A DNA stretch of 40,159 nucleotides, from NCBI RefSeq assembly GCF_004762035.2, contig NZ_SIJK02000045.1:1-40159 (forward strand), read 5' to 3'. The notes beneath the pieces were generated by a model, which saw nothing but the letters and a program-made list of their open reading frames with translations, searched no databases and was not told where the DNA came from. Of the stretch, positions 6,781-15,952 are shown piece after piece. The number at the start of each line of letters is the position of its first letter. Positions within the stretch are counted from its first letter, which is position 1. The translations under genes were made by a program, and so were the position numbers. The DNA comes from Candidatus Chloroploca mongolica (GTDB taxonomy: Bacteria; Chloroflexota; Chloroflexia; Chloroflexales; Chloroflexaceae).

Positions 6781-7293
6781 CTACGCTCCAGCCGGATAAA
6801 CAACCTGCGTCGCATCAAACGCATCACGCTGGCGTGGCTCGGCGGTGTCAACGATGACAGTGCCATCGGTGATCGTGATGGCAAAAGTGTCAAGTGCTCG
6901 TGGCGCCGGCGGATTCTCTACATCGCCCTCCTGGTCAAAATAGGAACCATGGCACGGGCAGGCAAATCGGTTCTCGGCGGCTTGCCAACTGACGGCACAG
7001 CCGAGGTGGGTACAGCGGCGATAGACGGCCAAAAAGCCGCCGTCGGCCAGGCGCACGAGGAAAAAGCGTCCATCGGGAAATTCGGTGACTGAACCAGGCG
7101 GGAAACTCTCGACCAGTCCGGCTTGCACGACGCCCCCAAATTCACCATCAACGCGACGTGGCCCCAAAAACTGCACGGTCATCACCCCGGTCTGCAAGAG
7201 GCCGACCAGACCGAGGGCCCCCAGGCCAAGACTCAGGAAATTGCGTCGACTCATCGTTGTCTCGGGCGTAGCATTTGTAGGCTGCGTTGTCAT
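6781..7293 (-). CDS. Rieske [2Fe-2S] iron-sulfur protein
   Basis: High-potential iron-sulfur subunit of a quinol:cytochrome c oxidoreductase, 170 residues. A twin-arginine motif SRRNFLSLG (about 15-23) and a hydrophobic segment (about 22-43) indicate Tat export with an uncleaved anchor. The cluster boxes are CTHLGC (94-99) and CPCHGS (112-117). Cys94, His96, Cys112 and His115 are the expected ligands; Cys99 and Cys114 the disulfide pair. The gene starts 9 nt after the cytochrome b stop, so the two are surely co-transcribed. Neighbours make a bc/b6f-like complex the natural assignment rather than a dioxygenase ferredoxin. Confidence 0.95.
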   Translation of the reverse strand: MTTQPTNATPETTMSRRNFLSLGLGALGLVGLLQTGVMTVQFLGPRRVDGEFGGVVQAGLVESFPPGSVTEFPDGRFFLVRLADGGFLAVYRRCTHLGCAVSWQAAENRFACPCHGSYFDQEGDVENPPAPRALDTFAITITDGTVIVDTAEPRQRDAFDATQVVYPAGA

Positions 7294-7302
7294 CGTACCT
7301 CC

Positions 7303-8640
7303 TCACCAGGGCCAGACGAGGGCCATATTGGAGCCGCGAAAAAAGATGCCAATCAGCGTCAGCACCACAAGGGCGCTCATCGTAAAGCTAAAGAGGCCAA
7401 CCAGGGCTTCGTTGTGGCGGGTGCGCAGAACGAGCCGGATCAGCCAGTAGACGCCGGCGAGACCAGCGAGGGTCAGGCCGAGTGGGATCAAGCCATTGGA
7501 GACAAGGGTGGGGAGACCGGGCAAAAGCGCAGGCAGATCGAGCCACCATTCATCGATCACCACCAGCAGCGGCGTGAGGAGAACGCTGAGTGCGACCCCA
7601 AGCCAGGCGGCCTTGCGGCCACGCGTCGAGCGCCCACCGATGCCGATGGCGCTATCGTCGCGATCCCAGAAGGGCACTGCGGCAAGCCCGAGCAGACCAA
7701 TGGTCGACAAAGCAAGCGCTGCCAGGGGGTGCATATGCAGCAACAACTCTTGCACCCCAAGGAAATACCAGGCCGCCTTGGCCGGATTCGGCGGATGCGC
7801 CGGATTCGCCATTCCCTCCAGTGGGGCCGGAACAAGCATCGCAAAGAGCATCACTGCGGTGAGGGTGACCAGTGCGATGCCGAGCTCGATGCCAACGAGA
7901 TGCGGGATCGTGGTCAACTTCTCGACGGGGCCGGTCTGGTCGGGTAGCGCCACACCGCCATCTTTGCGCACCCGCCAGAAATGGTACGAGAGCGCCAGCA
8001 TCAAGACGACTGGCAAGACAGCAACGTGCAGCGCGTAAAAATTCCGCAACGCCGCCTGCCCAACCTCGCGCCCACCGAGCAGAAAATTGGCGACCAGCAC
8101 CCCGACCACCGGGATGTAATCAAGCAAGCCTGTGCCCACCGTGATCGCCCAGAACGCCAGTTGATCCCAGGGCAATAGATAACCAGTAAAATTGAACGCG
8201 AGCACGATCAACAGCAGGAAGAGCCCGAAGATCCAGTTGCCTCGGCGATCACGAAAGAAGCCCCCGGTCAGAAAGACCCGGACAAGATGGAGCAGCACCG
8301 TAATGACGAGCAGATTGGCCGACCAGTGATGAACATTGCGCAACAACGCCCCAAAAGGCACCACCGTCTCAAGTGTCTGAATCGAGGCATAGGCCCGCTC
8401 GACACTCGCATCATAGCGAAACATCAGCAGCACCCCGGTAACCACCAAGATCACCGTCAGCAACGCCGAAATCCCACCGAGTCCCCAGGTATGCGTGAAA
8501 CGCAATGCTGGTGCGGGGACACGGGTGGGATGCAGGTGCAAAATCAGATTGTTGGCGACCGCACGCATCCGACTGCGATCATCGCTAGGCGGACGAGCAC
8601 GAAACCGCAGACGGTCAAATGCATTGCTCAACCATGACAT
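7303..8640 (-). CDS. Cytochrome b subunit of a bc/b6f-type complex
   Basis: A 445-residue polytopic membrane protein carrying two b hemes. Heme ligand candidates are His104 and His118 (HX13H) and His205 and His220 (HX14H, the spacing usual for b6f-type proteins). The Qo-site loop reads NPAKAAWYFLGVQE near 285-298, so the Glu of the common PEWY motif is replaced by Ala. N- and C-terminal domains are fused in one chain, with several further C-terminal membrane segments. GGGAGAG precedes the ATG. It is the first gene of the cytochrome b-Rieske-cytochrome c set. Chloroflexales are best known for Alternative Complex III, so this set deserves attention. Confidence 0.93.
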   Translation of the reverse strand: MSWLSNAFDRLRFRARPPSDDRSRMRAVANNLILHLHPTRVPAPALRFTHTWGLGGISALLTVILVVTGVLLMFRYDASVERAYASIQTLETVVPFGALLRNVHHWSANLLVITVLLHLVRVFLTGGFFRDRRGNWIFGLFLLLIVLAFNFTGYLLPWDQLAFWAITVGTGLLDYIPVVGVLVANFLLGGREVGQAALRNFYALHVAVLPVVLMLALSYHFWRVRKDGGVALPDQTGPVEKLTTIPHLVGIELGIALVTLTAVMLFAMLVPAPLEGMANPAHPPNPAKAAWYFLGVQELLLHMHPLAALALSTIGLLGLAAVPFWDRDDSAIGIGGRSTRGRKAAWLGVALSVLLTPLLVVIDEWWLDLPALLPGLPTLVSNGLIPLGLTLAGLAGVYWLIRLVLRTRHNEALVGLFSFTMSALVVLTLIGIFFRGSNMALVWPW

Positions 8641-8760
8641 ACGCTACTCTCCCACTATCGTTCCAGGCGACATCGTTCTGTGTCTGGATCTACGATAGCA
8701 AGAGAGTATGGAGGAGTTGTGGAGAAATGGTAGAAGAGTTCGCGAGATGCTACCGCACTT

Positions 8761-9513
8761 TTACGCTGCTTGCATCAGGTAAAAGACGTAGCCATACGAG
8801 GATGCATACCGCCGATAGAGTTCGATCTCGGCCTGTTCAAGATCGAGGATGCGCTGAGCCTCGGGGTTGTCGTGGTATTGCGTGCGGAGTAGGGCAATCC
8901 GTGCGCCCATCGGGCGGTAGTAGTTCGTCCACCACGCCTCTTCGGGGAGCACGAAATGGCCCAGCGACCGGTAGCCTGCCGCTTCGAGACGGCTCACGTT
9001 TGCTTCGATCGTCGCTATACCCGGATAGGCCTCTTGCCAGAATTGGTGCGCTTCAGCGGGCGGATCAGGCTGCAACCACGACAGATCGCTGACGACGATG
9101 GAGCCACCTGGCTTGAGGTGCCGTCGCCAGGCCGCAAGGCCCTCGGCGAAACCGATGATATAGATCGCGCCTTCAGACCAGATCAGGTCAAACGGCTCAT
9201 CAAAGGGCAACTCAAACATCGAGGCCTGCACCGGGGTGATCTGTTCGCCCACCCCCGCTATGAAGGCACGACATGCCAGTTCATCGAGGAATGGTTGATA
9301 CGTATCTACCGCCGTAATGTGGCCCTGGGTGGCCTTGGCAAGGGCCAACGTCTGTGCCCCCGGGCCACACCCAACATCAAGGATGCGTGCGTTTGTGGGG
9401 AGATCCGGTAGCATCGCGAGCGCTTGCATCGTTGCTGCATCGCTGCCCGGAGCCTCGCGGGGCAGATCGCGGTGGATCTTCCAGAAGACGTCGTGTTCAA
9501 GGGGATTGGTCAT
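8761..9513 (-). CDS. Class I SAM-dependent methyltransferase
   Basis: A 250-residue cytoplasmic methyltransferase. Motif I is ILDVGCGPGAQTLALA (about 44-59), the acidic residue of motif II is in ITAVDTYQP, and motif IV is FDLIWSEGAIYIIGF. LKPGGSIVVSDLSWL follows as motif VI. These show a Rossmann methyltransferase; the substrate is not evident. AAGGAAC precedes the ATG. It lies about 120 bp upstream of the cytochrome b gene on the same strand, too far to prove an operon, and the gap shows no convincing promoter. Confidence 0.88.
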   Translation of the reverse strand: MTNPLEHDVFWKIHRDLPREAPGSDAATMQALAMLPDLPTNARILDVGCGPGAQTLALAKATQGHITAVDTYQPFLDELACRAFIAGVGEQITPVQASMFELPFDEPFDLIWSEGAIYIIGFAEGLAAWRRHLKPGGSIVVSDLSWLQPDPPAEAHQFWQEAYPGIATIEANVSRLEAAGYRSLGHFVLPEEAWWTNYYRPMGARIALLRTQYHDNPEAQRILDLEQAEIELYRRYASSYGYVFYLMQAA

Positions 9514-9538
9514 TGGTTGTTCCTTTGCTCGTATTACT

Positions 9539-9565
9539 CTTTGCGCCTTTGCGCCTTTGCGTCAA
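9539..9565. repeat. TTTGCG-type dispersed repeat, three units
   Basis: Tandem CTTTGCGCC units closing with TTTGCGTCAA, the longest copy of this family in the window. It lies just upstream of the methyltransferase start. Confidence 0.55.
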
Positions 9566-9584
9566 ATCATCAGCCCTGCATGCA

Positions 9585-9704
9585 CCCCACCAGGGCACCC
9601 CTTGCGGGTGCCCCACCAGGGACGGGGGACGGGGGCCGGGCCCGGTGTAGGGGCACCCCTTGCGGGTGCCCCACCAGGGCACCCGCAAGGGGTGCCCCTA
9701 CTAC
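9585..9704. repeat. GGGCACCC-type palindromic repeat cluster
   Basis: Three copies, in both orientations, of a palindrome close to GGGCACCCCTTGCGGGTGCCC (9593-9613, about 9650-9671, 9677-9698), with a GGGCCGGGCCCGGTGTA core between them. The same arrangement occurs at 23717-23790. Frames read through it give repetitive Gly/Pro/Arg strings and are not genes. Confidence 0.7.
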
Positions 9705-9785
9705 TTGTCTGCGAACGATGTAAGATCTGGTGTAAGATGATGGTTACGCTGCTATTTGATTGAATCAGTTAAAGGATAACACGCT

Positions 9786-12179
9786 ATGGCTTCGCTTGCA
9801 TCCTGGTTGGCTCGTATGGGCCTGATGATGGTTCTGTTTGCTTTGCTCGCCGCATGCGCCGCTTCGCCCGCGCCGCCCCCAACCGCCACGCCTGCTCCGC
9901 CGACCGAGCCTCCGGCGGCGGTGCCGATGACGGCCCGCCCCTACGCGCTTGGTACGACCGATGTGCAGGTCGACGTTGGTTTTGGCGCAACTGAGTTGCT
10001 CGAATTGCGTGGGACAGTGGCTGCGCCCACGAGCCCTGGGCGCTATCCGCTTGCTCTGGTGCTGCACGGGAGCCACACGGTTTGTCCGACGCCGCCCGAT
10101 CAAGAGGAAGAGCCGTTTAGTTGTTCACAGGTCGTGCAGCAACGCAATGATCCAGGGTTTGCGTACCTGCTTGAGGCGCTGGCCGAGCGTGGTTTTATCG
10201 CGCTTGCGCCTGATCTCAATATGGCCTTCCGGAGTCCATTCGATGGCGAAGCCAATGCCTTGGATACGTCACGGGTGCAGTTGATCCTGGACCGTCAGTT
10301 GGAGGCGTTGCGCACCGGGGATCAGGCATTTGCGTTGGCGAATGGGGTTGAGGCCGATCTCACCCAGCGCTATTTGATTGGTCATTCACGGGGTGGCATG
10401 GCCGCCTATGGGGTGGGCGTCACATGGGAGGCTGACGAAGCCACCGAGGTTCGCGGTCTCTTGCTGCTTGCCCCAATGATTGAAACACCGCTTTTCCAGC
10501 CGGTGCCCTTTACAGCCGCGCCAACGCTTGATCTTCCGCTGGCCGTGGTTTTGCCCTCGTGCGATGGCGATGTTGGGAACCTCGATGGTCAACACTATGT
10601 GGAAGCCGCTCGCATCGACCCGCAGCGCCAGCAACCCGCAATGAGCATCCTGCTTCCTGGAGCCAACCACAATTTCTTCAATGATGCTCTGACCGTCGAT
10701 GATTCACGCTCGGCGTTTGGTTTTTGTGACCCTGAGACGCCGCGCATGCCGCGTGCCGATCAGCGTGGCTTTCTTGAGGCTTTTGCGCCTGCCCTGCTTG
10801 AGGCCTGGCGCACCGAGACGATCTTTGATCTTGAACTCGTTGCTCCTGCGCAACCAGTGCCCGCAACGATCGCCGGTGTGCCAACCCAGAGCTTCGTTGT
10901 CTACCCGGCGGTGCAGCGCCGTCCGGTGCTCTCTGCGTTGCGTAGCACGGAACGGGACGTTGGGCCACTGGGTGGCGCAGTGACTGTGCAAGATGCGACC
11001 CTCGAATTTTGCGCCTATCAGAGTTTTGGTGCGGGCATCCTGTGTCGTCCCTTTGTGCAGATACCCGGCGGCCCTGCCCAGATGCATTTTGTCTGGGAAA
11101 GCGCTGAGGCACGCTTACGGGTTGAAGTTCCGCCAACGGCTGGCGATATGCGGGACGCAACGGCCTTGCATTTGCGGTTGGCCCTTGACCCAACCGACCC
11201 GCGTATGCCCACGGGTGAGGCGCAGCGCTTGCGCATTGTGCTCCAGGATCAAGCGGGCGCAACAGCGGAACAGGTGGTCAGCATCGCTTTGCCGACGGGC
11301 GTGCTGGGCACAAACCGTTGGAGCGATCCGGTCTATCTTGGTAGCGTGCGTCTGCCGTTGAGCCAATTTGAAGGCATTGATCGGGCGCAACTCGCGGCGA
11401 TCGAACTCTATCCCGAAAGCGCGGGCGGCGCGCTCTTCCTGGCTGATCTTGAACTCGTTAGCGCCACCGAAGTGATTGAAATCGCTGCGTTGCCGGAACC
11501 CTTTGGCACCCTGGATGTTCAACTCACTGGCGCGAACACAGACCCGTTCCCCCCTGAAAGTCAACTCTTTGTGCGCTTGCGCCTGGCTGGCGTTGCCGAA
11601 GGACAACCAGATCTTGTGGTTGTTCAGACCTATGATCTCAGTGACCAGAGCTTACCGCTTGAGGTGTCGGTTCCATACAACCGTGCTACGCTTGACGGAC
11701 GAAACGACTATGAACTTGAAGCAGGGATCTTTACGCCCGACGGCACCCAATACAACACTCCTCAACCTGTGCTCGCGATCAGGGCTGGCGAGATCCAGAC
11801 ACCTCTGGAGTTGATCGTGGAACCGATCGTCATTGTCGAGGCACCAACGCCAACCCCCGATGCAACCCTGCGTGTTGTCATTCGTGCCCCGTCAGGGCAA
11901 CCCTTCGCGCCAGGGCTTGATCTCTCGGTGGTGCTGGTTGAACGCGAAACGGGAGCTCCGCTTGCTGGTGCAACTGAAGTAACCACCGAAGCCACGGTCG
12001 AGACGTTCGAGCTTGAACTGGCCTACAATACTGCCGACGTCAAAGAGGGTGGTGTCTACGCCCTCAGCGTCCAGGTCTTCCAAGATCTTTTCACCGTCAT
12101 CGCGTCAAATGACGACCTGGAACCGATTGATCTCAACGCCGAGGTGGTTGAACTGCAACTGAACGCGGTACAGCCCTAA
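9786..12179 (+). CDS. Lipoprotein with N-terminal alpha/beta hydrolase domain
   Basis: A 797-residue surface lipoprotein. The signal peptide ends in the lipobox LLAAC (Cys near 24), followed by a Pro/Thr/Ala-rich linker. A hydrolase domain spans about 50-350: LVLHGSH (oxyanion region), nucleophile elbow GHSRGG near 199-204, SCDGD as the likely acid and GANHNFF as the catalytic histidine. This resembles chlorophyllase/PET-hydrolase-like dienelactone hydrolase folds. The remaining 450 residues look like several beta-rich domains without a family I can name, probably binding or spacer modules. AAAGGAT precedes the ATG. It stands alone, ended by a very long palindrome. The substrate (ester, polymer or lipid) is unknown. 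Confidence 0.8.
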   Translation: MASLASWLARMGLMMVLFALLAACAASPAPPPTATPAPPTEPPAAVPMTARPYALGTTDVQVDVGFGATELLELRGTVAAPTSPGRYPLALVLHGSHTVCPTPPDQEEEPFSCSQVVQQRNDPGFAYLLEALAERGFIALAPDLNMAFRSPFDGEANALDTSRVQLILDRQLEALRTGDQAFALANGVEADLTQRYLIGHSRGGMAAYGVGVTWEADEATEVRGLLLLAPMIETPLFQPVPFTAAPTLDLPLAVVLPSCDGDVGNLDGQHYVEAARIDPQRQQPAMSILLPGANHNFFNDALTVDDSRSAFGFCDPETPRMPRADQRGFLEAFAPALLEAWRTETIFDLELVAPAQPVPATIAGVPTQSFVVYPAVQRRPVLSALRSTERDVGPLGGAVTVQDATLEFCAYQSFGAGILCRPFVQIPGGPAQMHFVWESAEARLRVEVPPTAGDMRDATALHLRLALDPTDPRMPTGEAQRLRIVLQDQAGATAEQVVSIALPTGVLGTNRWSDPVYLGSVRLPLSQFEGIDRAQLAAIELYPESAGGALFLADLELVSATEVIEIAALPEPFGTLDVQLTGANTDPFPPESQLFVRLRLAGVAEGQPDLVVVQTYDLSDQSLPLEVSVPYNRATLDGRNDYELEAGIFTPDGTQYNTPQPVLAIRAGEIQTPLELIVEPIVIVEAPTPTPDATLRVVIRAPSGQPFAPGLDLSVVLVERETGAPLAGATEVTTEATVETFELELAYNTADVKEGGVYALSVQVFQDLFTVIASNDDLEPIDLNAEVVELQLNAVQP

Positions 12180-12183
12180 ATCC

Positions 12184-12242
12184 TGTGTCGTAGCAGGTCA
12201 AAAACGCCAGCAAAGCTGGCGTTTTTGACCTGCTACGACACA
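12184..12242. terminator. Perfect 28-bp palindrome after the hydrolase gene
   Basis: Arms 12184-12211 and 12215-12242 pair perfectly over 28 bp around loop AAA, starting 4 bp beyond the stop codon. There is no T-run outside the stem, but the inner right arm contains GTTTTTG. It is likely a transcription terminator or mRNA-end stabiliser. Confidence 0.65.
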
Positions 12243-12266
12243 ATGCTTGGGTGCCGCAGGCTCTAT

Positions 12267-12295
12267 TTGGCAAAGCCCCGCCCCTCCTTTATAAT
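12267..12295 (+). promoter_or_regulatory. Sigma-70 promoter of the AcuI/YhdH-like gene
   Basis: TTGGCA (12267-12272), 17 bp, TATAAT (12290-12295). The -10 box is perfect. It lies about 52 bp before the start codon. Confidence 0.75.
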
Positions 12296-12347
12296 CGGAG
12301 CCATCGTGGTGAAGAAGTAGCAAGCGCAAGCCAAAGAAGGTAGAACG

Positions 12348-13343
12348 ATGAGCAATGAATCTTTTCGTGCCCTGGTCGTCGAGGATGACGCTGGTACGCG
12401 CCGCGTTGAGTTACGCGACATGCAGGTGGCCGATCTGCCTCCCGGTGAAGTCCTGGTGAAGGTTGCCTATTCGACCTTGAATTACAAAGATGGGCTGGCG
12501 GTGACCGGGAAGGGCAAGGTTTTGCGGGTCAATCCGATGGCCCCGGGGATTGATTTTGCCGGTACTGTGGTCGAGTCGCAGTCATCCGCGTATAAGCCTG
12601 GTGACGAGGTGGTGCTGACGGGGTGGGGCGTTGGCGAACGCCACTGGGGTGGCTTCAGTCAGTTCAACCGGGTCAAGGCCGGCTGGTTGGTGCCCCTGCC
12701 CAAAGGGTTGACGCTTCAACAGGCGATGGCAATTGGCACGGCTGGTTTCACGGCGATGCTCTGTGTGCTGGCGCTGGAACGCCACGGTCTGACCAACGAT
12801 GGCCGCGAGGTGGTGGTCACCGGGGCCGCTGGCGGCGTGGGCAGCGTGGCCGTTGCGCTGCTGGCCCGTGCCGGCTACAAGGTTGTCGCTTCGACCGGGC
12901 GCCCCGAAGAGGCAGACTATCTCCGTGATCTGGGGGCGGCTGATATTCTTGACCGTTCATTCTTTACCAATCCTGGCCGCCCGCTCGAAAGCGAGCGCTG
13001 GGCTGGCGCAGTGGATACCGTTGGTGGCCCAACCCTCGGGGGCATCTTCCGCACCGTCGCCTCGCATGGCGTCGTTGCGGCCTGTGGCAACGCTGGTGGC
13101 GTTGAGTTCACCTCCTCGGTCTTCCCCTTTATCCTGCGGAGCGTCAAGCTCGTCGGGGTCGAGTCGGTCATGGTGCCCTTGCCCGAACGCCTTGCCGCGT
13201 GGGAACGCCTCGCCCGTGATTTGCCGACCAACCTGATTGATCGCATGACCAGCGTGATTCCGCTTGCGGCCGTGCCCGAGTATAGCGAAACGATTACTCA
13301 GGCACAGGTGCGCGGGCGCATTGTGGTTGATGTGCAGGCGTAA
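12348..13343 (+). CDS. acuI: AcuI/YhdH-family NADPH-dependent acryloyl-CoA reductase-like oxidoreductase
   Basis: Zinc-free medium-chain dehydrogenase/reductase of 331 residues. Family hallmarks are STLNYKDGLAVTGKGKV near 44-60, PGIDFAGTV, GWGVGERHWGGF, and the nucleotide site VVVTGAAGGVGSVAV near 153-167. Known YhdH/AcuI enzymes reduce acryloyl-CoA to propionyl-CoA with NADPH. Chloroflexales make acryloyl-CoA in the 3-hydroxypropionate bicycle, though there the step is done by the fused propionyl-CoA synthase, so this enzyme may detoxify stray acryloyl-CoA. That link is inference. It is a single gene with its own promoter and terminator. Confidence 0.88.
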   Translation: MSNESFRALVVEDDAGTRRVELRDMQVADLPPGEVLVKVAYSTLNYKDGLAVTGKGKVLRVNPMAPGIDFAGTVVESQSSAYKPGDEVVLTGWGVGERHWGGFSQFNRVKAGWLVPLPKGLTLQQAMAIGTAGFTAMLCVLALERHGLTNDGREVVVTGAAGGVGSVAVALLARAGYKVVASTGRPEEADYLRDLGAADILDRSFFTNPGRPLESERWAGAVDTVGGPTLGGIFRTVASHGVVAACGNAGGVEFTSSVFPFILRSVKLVGVESVMVPLPERLAAWERLARDLPTNLIDRMTSVIPLAAVPEYSETITQAQVRGRIVVDVQA

Positions 13344-13366
13344 CCCTTTGCCGATACATCCGTGAA

Positions 13367-13404
13367 GAAGCCGAAAAGCCAGCCCAGGCTGGCTTTTCGG
13401 CTTC
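13367..13404. terminator. Bidirectional terminator hairpin
   Basis: Perfect 18-bp arms (13367-13384 and 13387-13404) around a 2-nt loop, 23 bp beyond the acuI stop and before the convergent glycosyltransferase gene. Confidence 0.7.
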
Positions 13405-13406
13405 CT

Positions 13407-13428
13407 TCGTGATGGCACCACCAGCGGC
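13407..13428. repeat. 22-bp exact copy of a pgk internal segment
   Basis: These 22 bases are identical to 16186-16207 inside pgk, the part encoding AAGGAIT. They lie at the left border of the AT-rich gene region that separates acuI from pgk. This could be the scar of a duplication or insertion event, or chance. Confidence 0.4.
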
Positions 13429-13569
13429 AGCGATAACTAACCCCCGTTGATCGGGCGGCGGGGTGGCTGCGTCTCTTTGCGTCGACGGGCGATATGGGTC
13501 GGTGGCATGGTGGCGTCGGCGTACACGCCGACGCTGACAATCAGCACCGACCACGCGACCCTTCCAGCG

Positions 13570-15537
13570 TCAATTGGCAGCATGACCGTGATAGCTTTTT
13601 CCTAGCAATACACCCAGAAACACGACAACAAGTGCGGTGATAATGGCAATTGCTCCTAAAAGCCAAGCATCTTTCAAAATGTTCTCAACGACCAAGATAT
13701 TAAAAGCCTCTGTGATATTAAAAGATGACAAAGCTGATATATCTAGTGAACCATTTAATGTTATTTCGTTGAATTTAAGAGAATTTTCTGTTAAGGTTGT
13801 ATAAGGCAATATGACCATGCTTGTGTTATTGTTTTCAGTTTGAATTTTTACTGTTGGTGTCTCATTATCTTCAAAAACTATTGCCTTATCAAACACAAAA
13901 TACAAAGCCTTATTCTCAACTTGCTCAGCGATACTCCTTGACGCACAGTTTAGTGGTTCCTGATTCATATCATTGTTTTGGTAGACACACACTTTGAGAA
14001 CTGCCAATGGGTCTGCATCGACAAATCGTAAACGCACACCTGTCATTTCTTTTTGTTCTAAACCCAGTTCTTGGAGTACATAATCGTTTACGGTTAAGGT
14101 ATGGTTTTGCCAGTTGTACCGATTAGTGTGACTAACAAAATCCCTTGAAAAAAACAAATTAGCGCCCAACATCAAGAGCATTATCGTTGTAGGCAGCGCC
14201 ACACCGATCCACCATTGGGGCTTTAAGTCGAAAGCAACAAACTTCTCCTGATGCACCTGAGTAAGAACCCTTGCAGAAAACCAGATTGTCATCAGTAAAG
14301 CAGTCACCAAAAAAACATTAACGATGGGTAAAATCGTAATGAAGATTCGATAGAGATCAGGGTGAGCTACGGCCAATGCAGTGGGTAAATTGGGGACATT
14401 GAAAATCGGTGCCAGATGAATTGGCAAAGCAACACCTAATTCTCGGTGTTGATTTACCATCATTAGTGCAAAAGTAAGTTGCACCAAACCCCATGCAAAG
14501 ATTAGTTTTGGAAATCTACTGATCGCTCCAATTAAAAGAGGTGTAATCCAAATTAACCAGTAAAATGGCACCGGTACCCAGAGAAACACAAGGGCTATGG
14601 AAACTAGACTAGCAAACCAGACCATCCAAGGTAAATGGTTAGCTGGATTAATGATCAAGTGCCCGACTAAGATAACATATCCAAGCAAAAACGGAGATAC
14701 GCTCATGCCGAACAATTGAATTTCTCGGAAAATTTGTGTGCCTTCTGGATTGAGTAGTACTCCCTTTACAAAAGCTGGGGTGGTGAGAAATGGTAATAGG
14801 GATACTCCGAAGATAAAACACCCTAAAAAGAATAAACTAAAACGTTGCCACCAACGCTTCTCAATCATCAACACCAAAGGAGCAAGCAAGAACAATGGAT
14901 AGATTTTGAAAGAACCACCTACGCCTAAAAGAAGACAAGACAAAATCGCCCACTTATCAAGCACTCGGACAGATGGAACTTGGCTTTGAGGCGTGATTTG
15001 TGTTGCTTTTGAGGCAGCGTAAGTGCCTGCTACAGCAAAGGTGGTCGCATAGATGTCATTTTGCCCCATCATAAAAGCAGTATAAATAACCGTTGGCGAC
15101 CAGGCCCACAATGCTAATCCAACGCGACCGCTGGTCTTATAGAGAATATATCCAATGACCAAATCAAAGGGGAGGTATGCGGCCTTAAACAAAAAAACAT
15201 ACCTCGCGGGGTGTGAAACTTGCCAGACAGAATCCCAAGCTGTCAAATCTACCAGACCCATTTTTTCTAAAAACTCCAACCAACCAGCCGTAAATAAATA
15301 AAAGCCATAAGGGTAGGGTGCCCAAACCCCCGGGCTGTGCATAACGATGTCTCCGAATTTTTCGTAAAGAAAGGCGTATAAATTGAAATGCCCCTGATTA
15401 ATATAGTGGGTCATCCATGGCATAAACATTACATCATGTTGCCCTGTAATTGGCATAACCATGATGCGAAGCATATAGCCTGCCGCAATAAGCCAAAACC
15501 AAGGCGATTTCGAGACAATGCTAATCGTTCTTTTCAT
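13570..15537 (-). CDS. Polytopic membrane glycosyltransferase-like protein (GT-C type), probably acquired
   Basis: A 655-residue protein with about ten or more membrane segments in the first 450 residues. A large non-cytoplasmic domain (about 460-620) and a final membrane helix follow. The early loop TGQHDVMFMPWMTHYI has the acidic pattern of GT-C enzymes, which use polyprenyl-phosphate sugars. The segment APYPYGFYLFTAGWLEF and the residues MGQNDIYAT also fit mannosyltransferase-like membrane proteins. The donor and acceptor are unknown. The gene is strikingly AT-rich compared with every neighbour and uses A/T-ending codons. Together with a pgk fragment at its left edge this points to horizontal acquisition. 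Confidence 0.7.
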   Translation of the reverse strand: MKRTISIVSKSPWFWLIAAGYMLRIMVMPITGQHDVMFMPWMTHYINQGHFNLYAFLYEKFGDIVMHSPGVWAPYPYGFYLFTAGWLEFLEKMGLVDLTAWDSVWQVSHPARYVFLFKAAYLPFDLVIGYILYKTSGRVGLALWAWSPTVIYTAFMMGQNDIYATTFAVAGTYAASKATQITPQSQVPSVRVLDKWAILSCLLLGVGGSFKIYPLFLLAPLVLMIEKRWWQRFSLFFLGCFIFGVSLLPFLTTPAFVKGVLLNPEGTQIFREIQLFGMSVSPFLLGYVILVGHLIINPANHLPWMVWFASLVSIALVFLWVPVPFYWLIWITPLLIGAISRFPKLIFAWGLVQLTFALMMVNQHRELGVALPIHLAPIFNVPNLPTALAVAHPDLYRIFITILPIVNVFLVTALLMTIWFSARVLTQVHQEKFVAFDLKPQWWIGVALPTTIMLLMLGANLFFSRDFVSHTNRYNWQNHTLTVNDYVLQELGLEQKEMTGVRLRFVDADPLAVLKVCVYQNNDMNQEPLNCASRSIAEQVENKALYFVFDKAIVFEDNETPTVKIQTENNNTSMVILPYTTLTENSLKFNEITLNGSLDISALSSFNITEAFNILVVENILKDAWLLGAIAIITALVVVFLGVLLGKSYHGHAAN

Positions 15538-15952
15538 TACGGCTATTTTGGCTATCTAAAACGGGCGTCAAGCGTGTCATTCCCCGCACGCTTGGCCTGT
15601 GGAAGAATAAAAGGTGTAGGCAGTGTATTGTGGTTGCCTCTTCGTAACCAATGTGCGAGGCAACGTGGGAGACGGGATAGCAAAACCACGAATACAGCGC
15701 TTTCTGTGGCAGACATCGGGGTTAATAGGAATATGAGCAAGAAGTCCGTCGGTTATGGACACTTGCGCCATCGGTTCCTTCCAGCAAAGGAGCGAAGGTA
15801 CGACTATTGAAATGTGCAGCACAGTATAGCATACAATGGCAGTCAAATTCGTCAATACGTATGTGACTAAATCACGCATCACAAGATTGAACGGGTGTTC
15901 GCACGCTCAGTTGCTCGCCGCTCGAACGCCTCCCGTTCGGATCGTTAAAAGA
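15538..15952. other. Intergenic region upstream of the AT-rich gene
   Basis: No gene recognised in 415 bases. The frame of about 100 codons on the minus strand has no ribosome site or family pattern. An imperfect stem pairs CAAGCGTG near 15573 with CACGCTTG near 15590. The composition is intermediate between the foreign gene and the rest. It may hold the promoter of the glycosyltransferase gene, but no convincing pair of boxes was found. Confidence 0.4.

Noticed and set aside
9585-9704. Short ORFs rich in Gly, Pro and Arg
   Set aside because: They are readings of palindromic repeats that recur at 23717-23800 and are not protein-coding.
15577-15882. 101-codon minus-strand ORF
   Set aside because: No ribosome site, no family features and it overlaps likely regulatory DNA.
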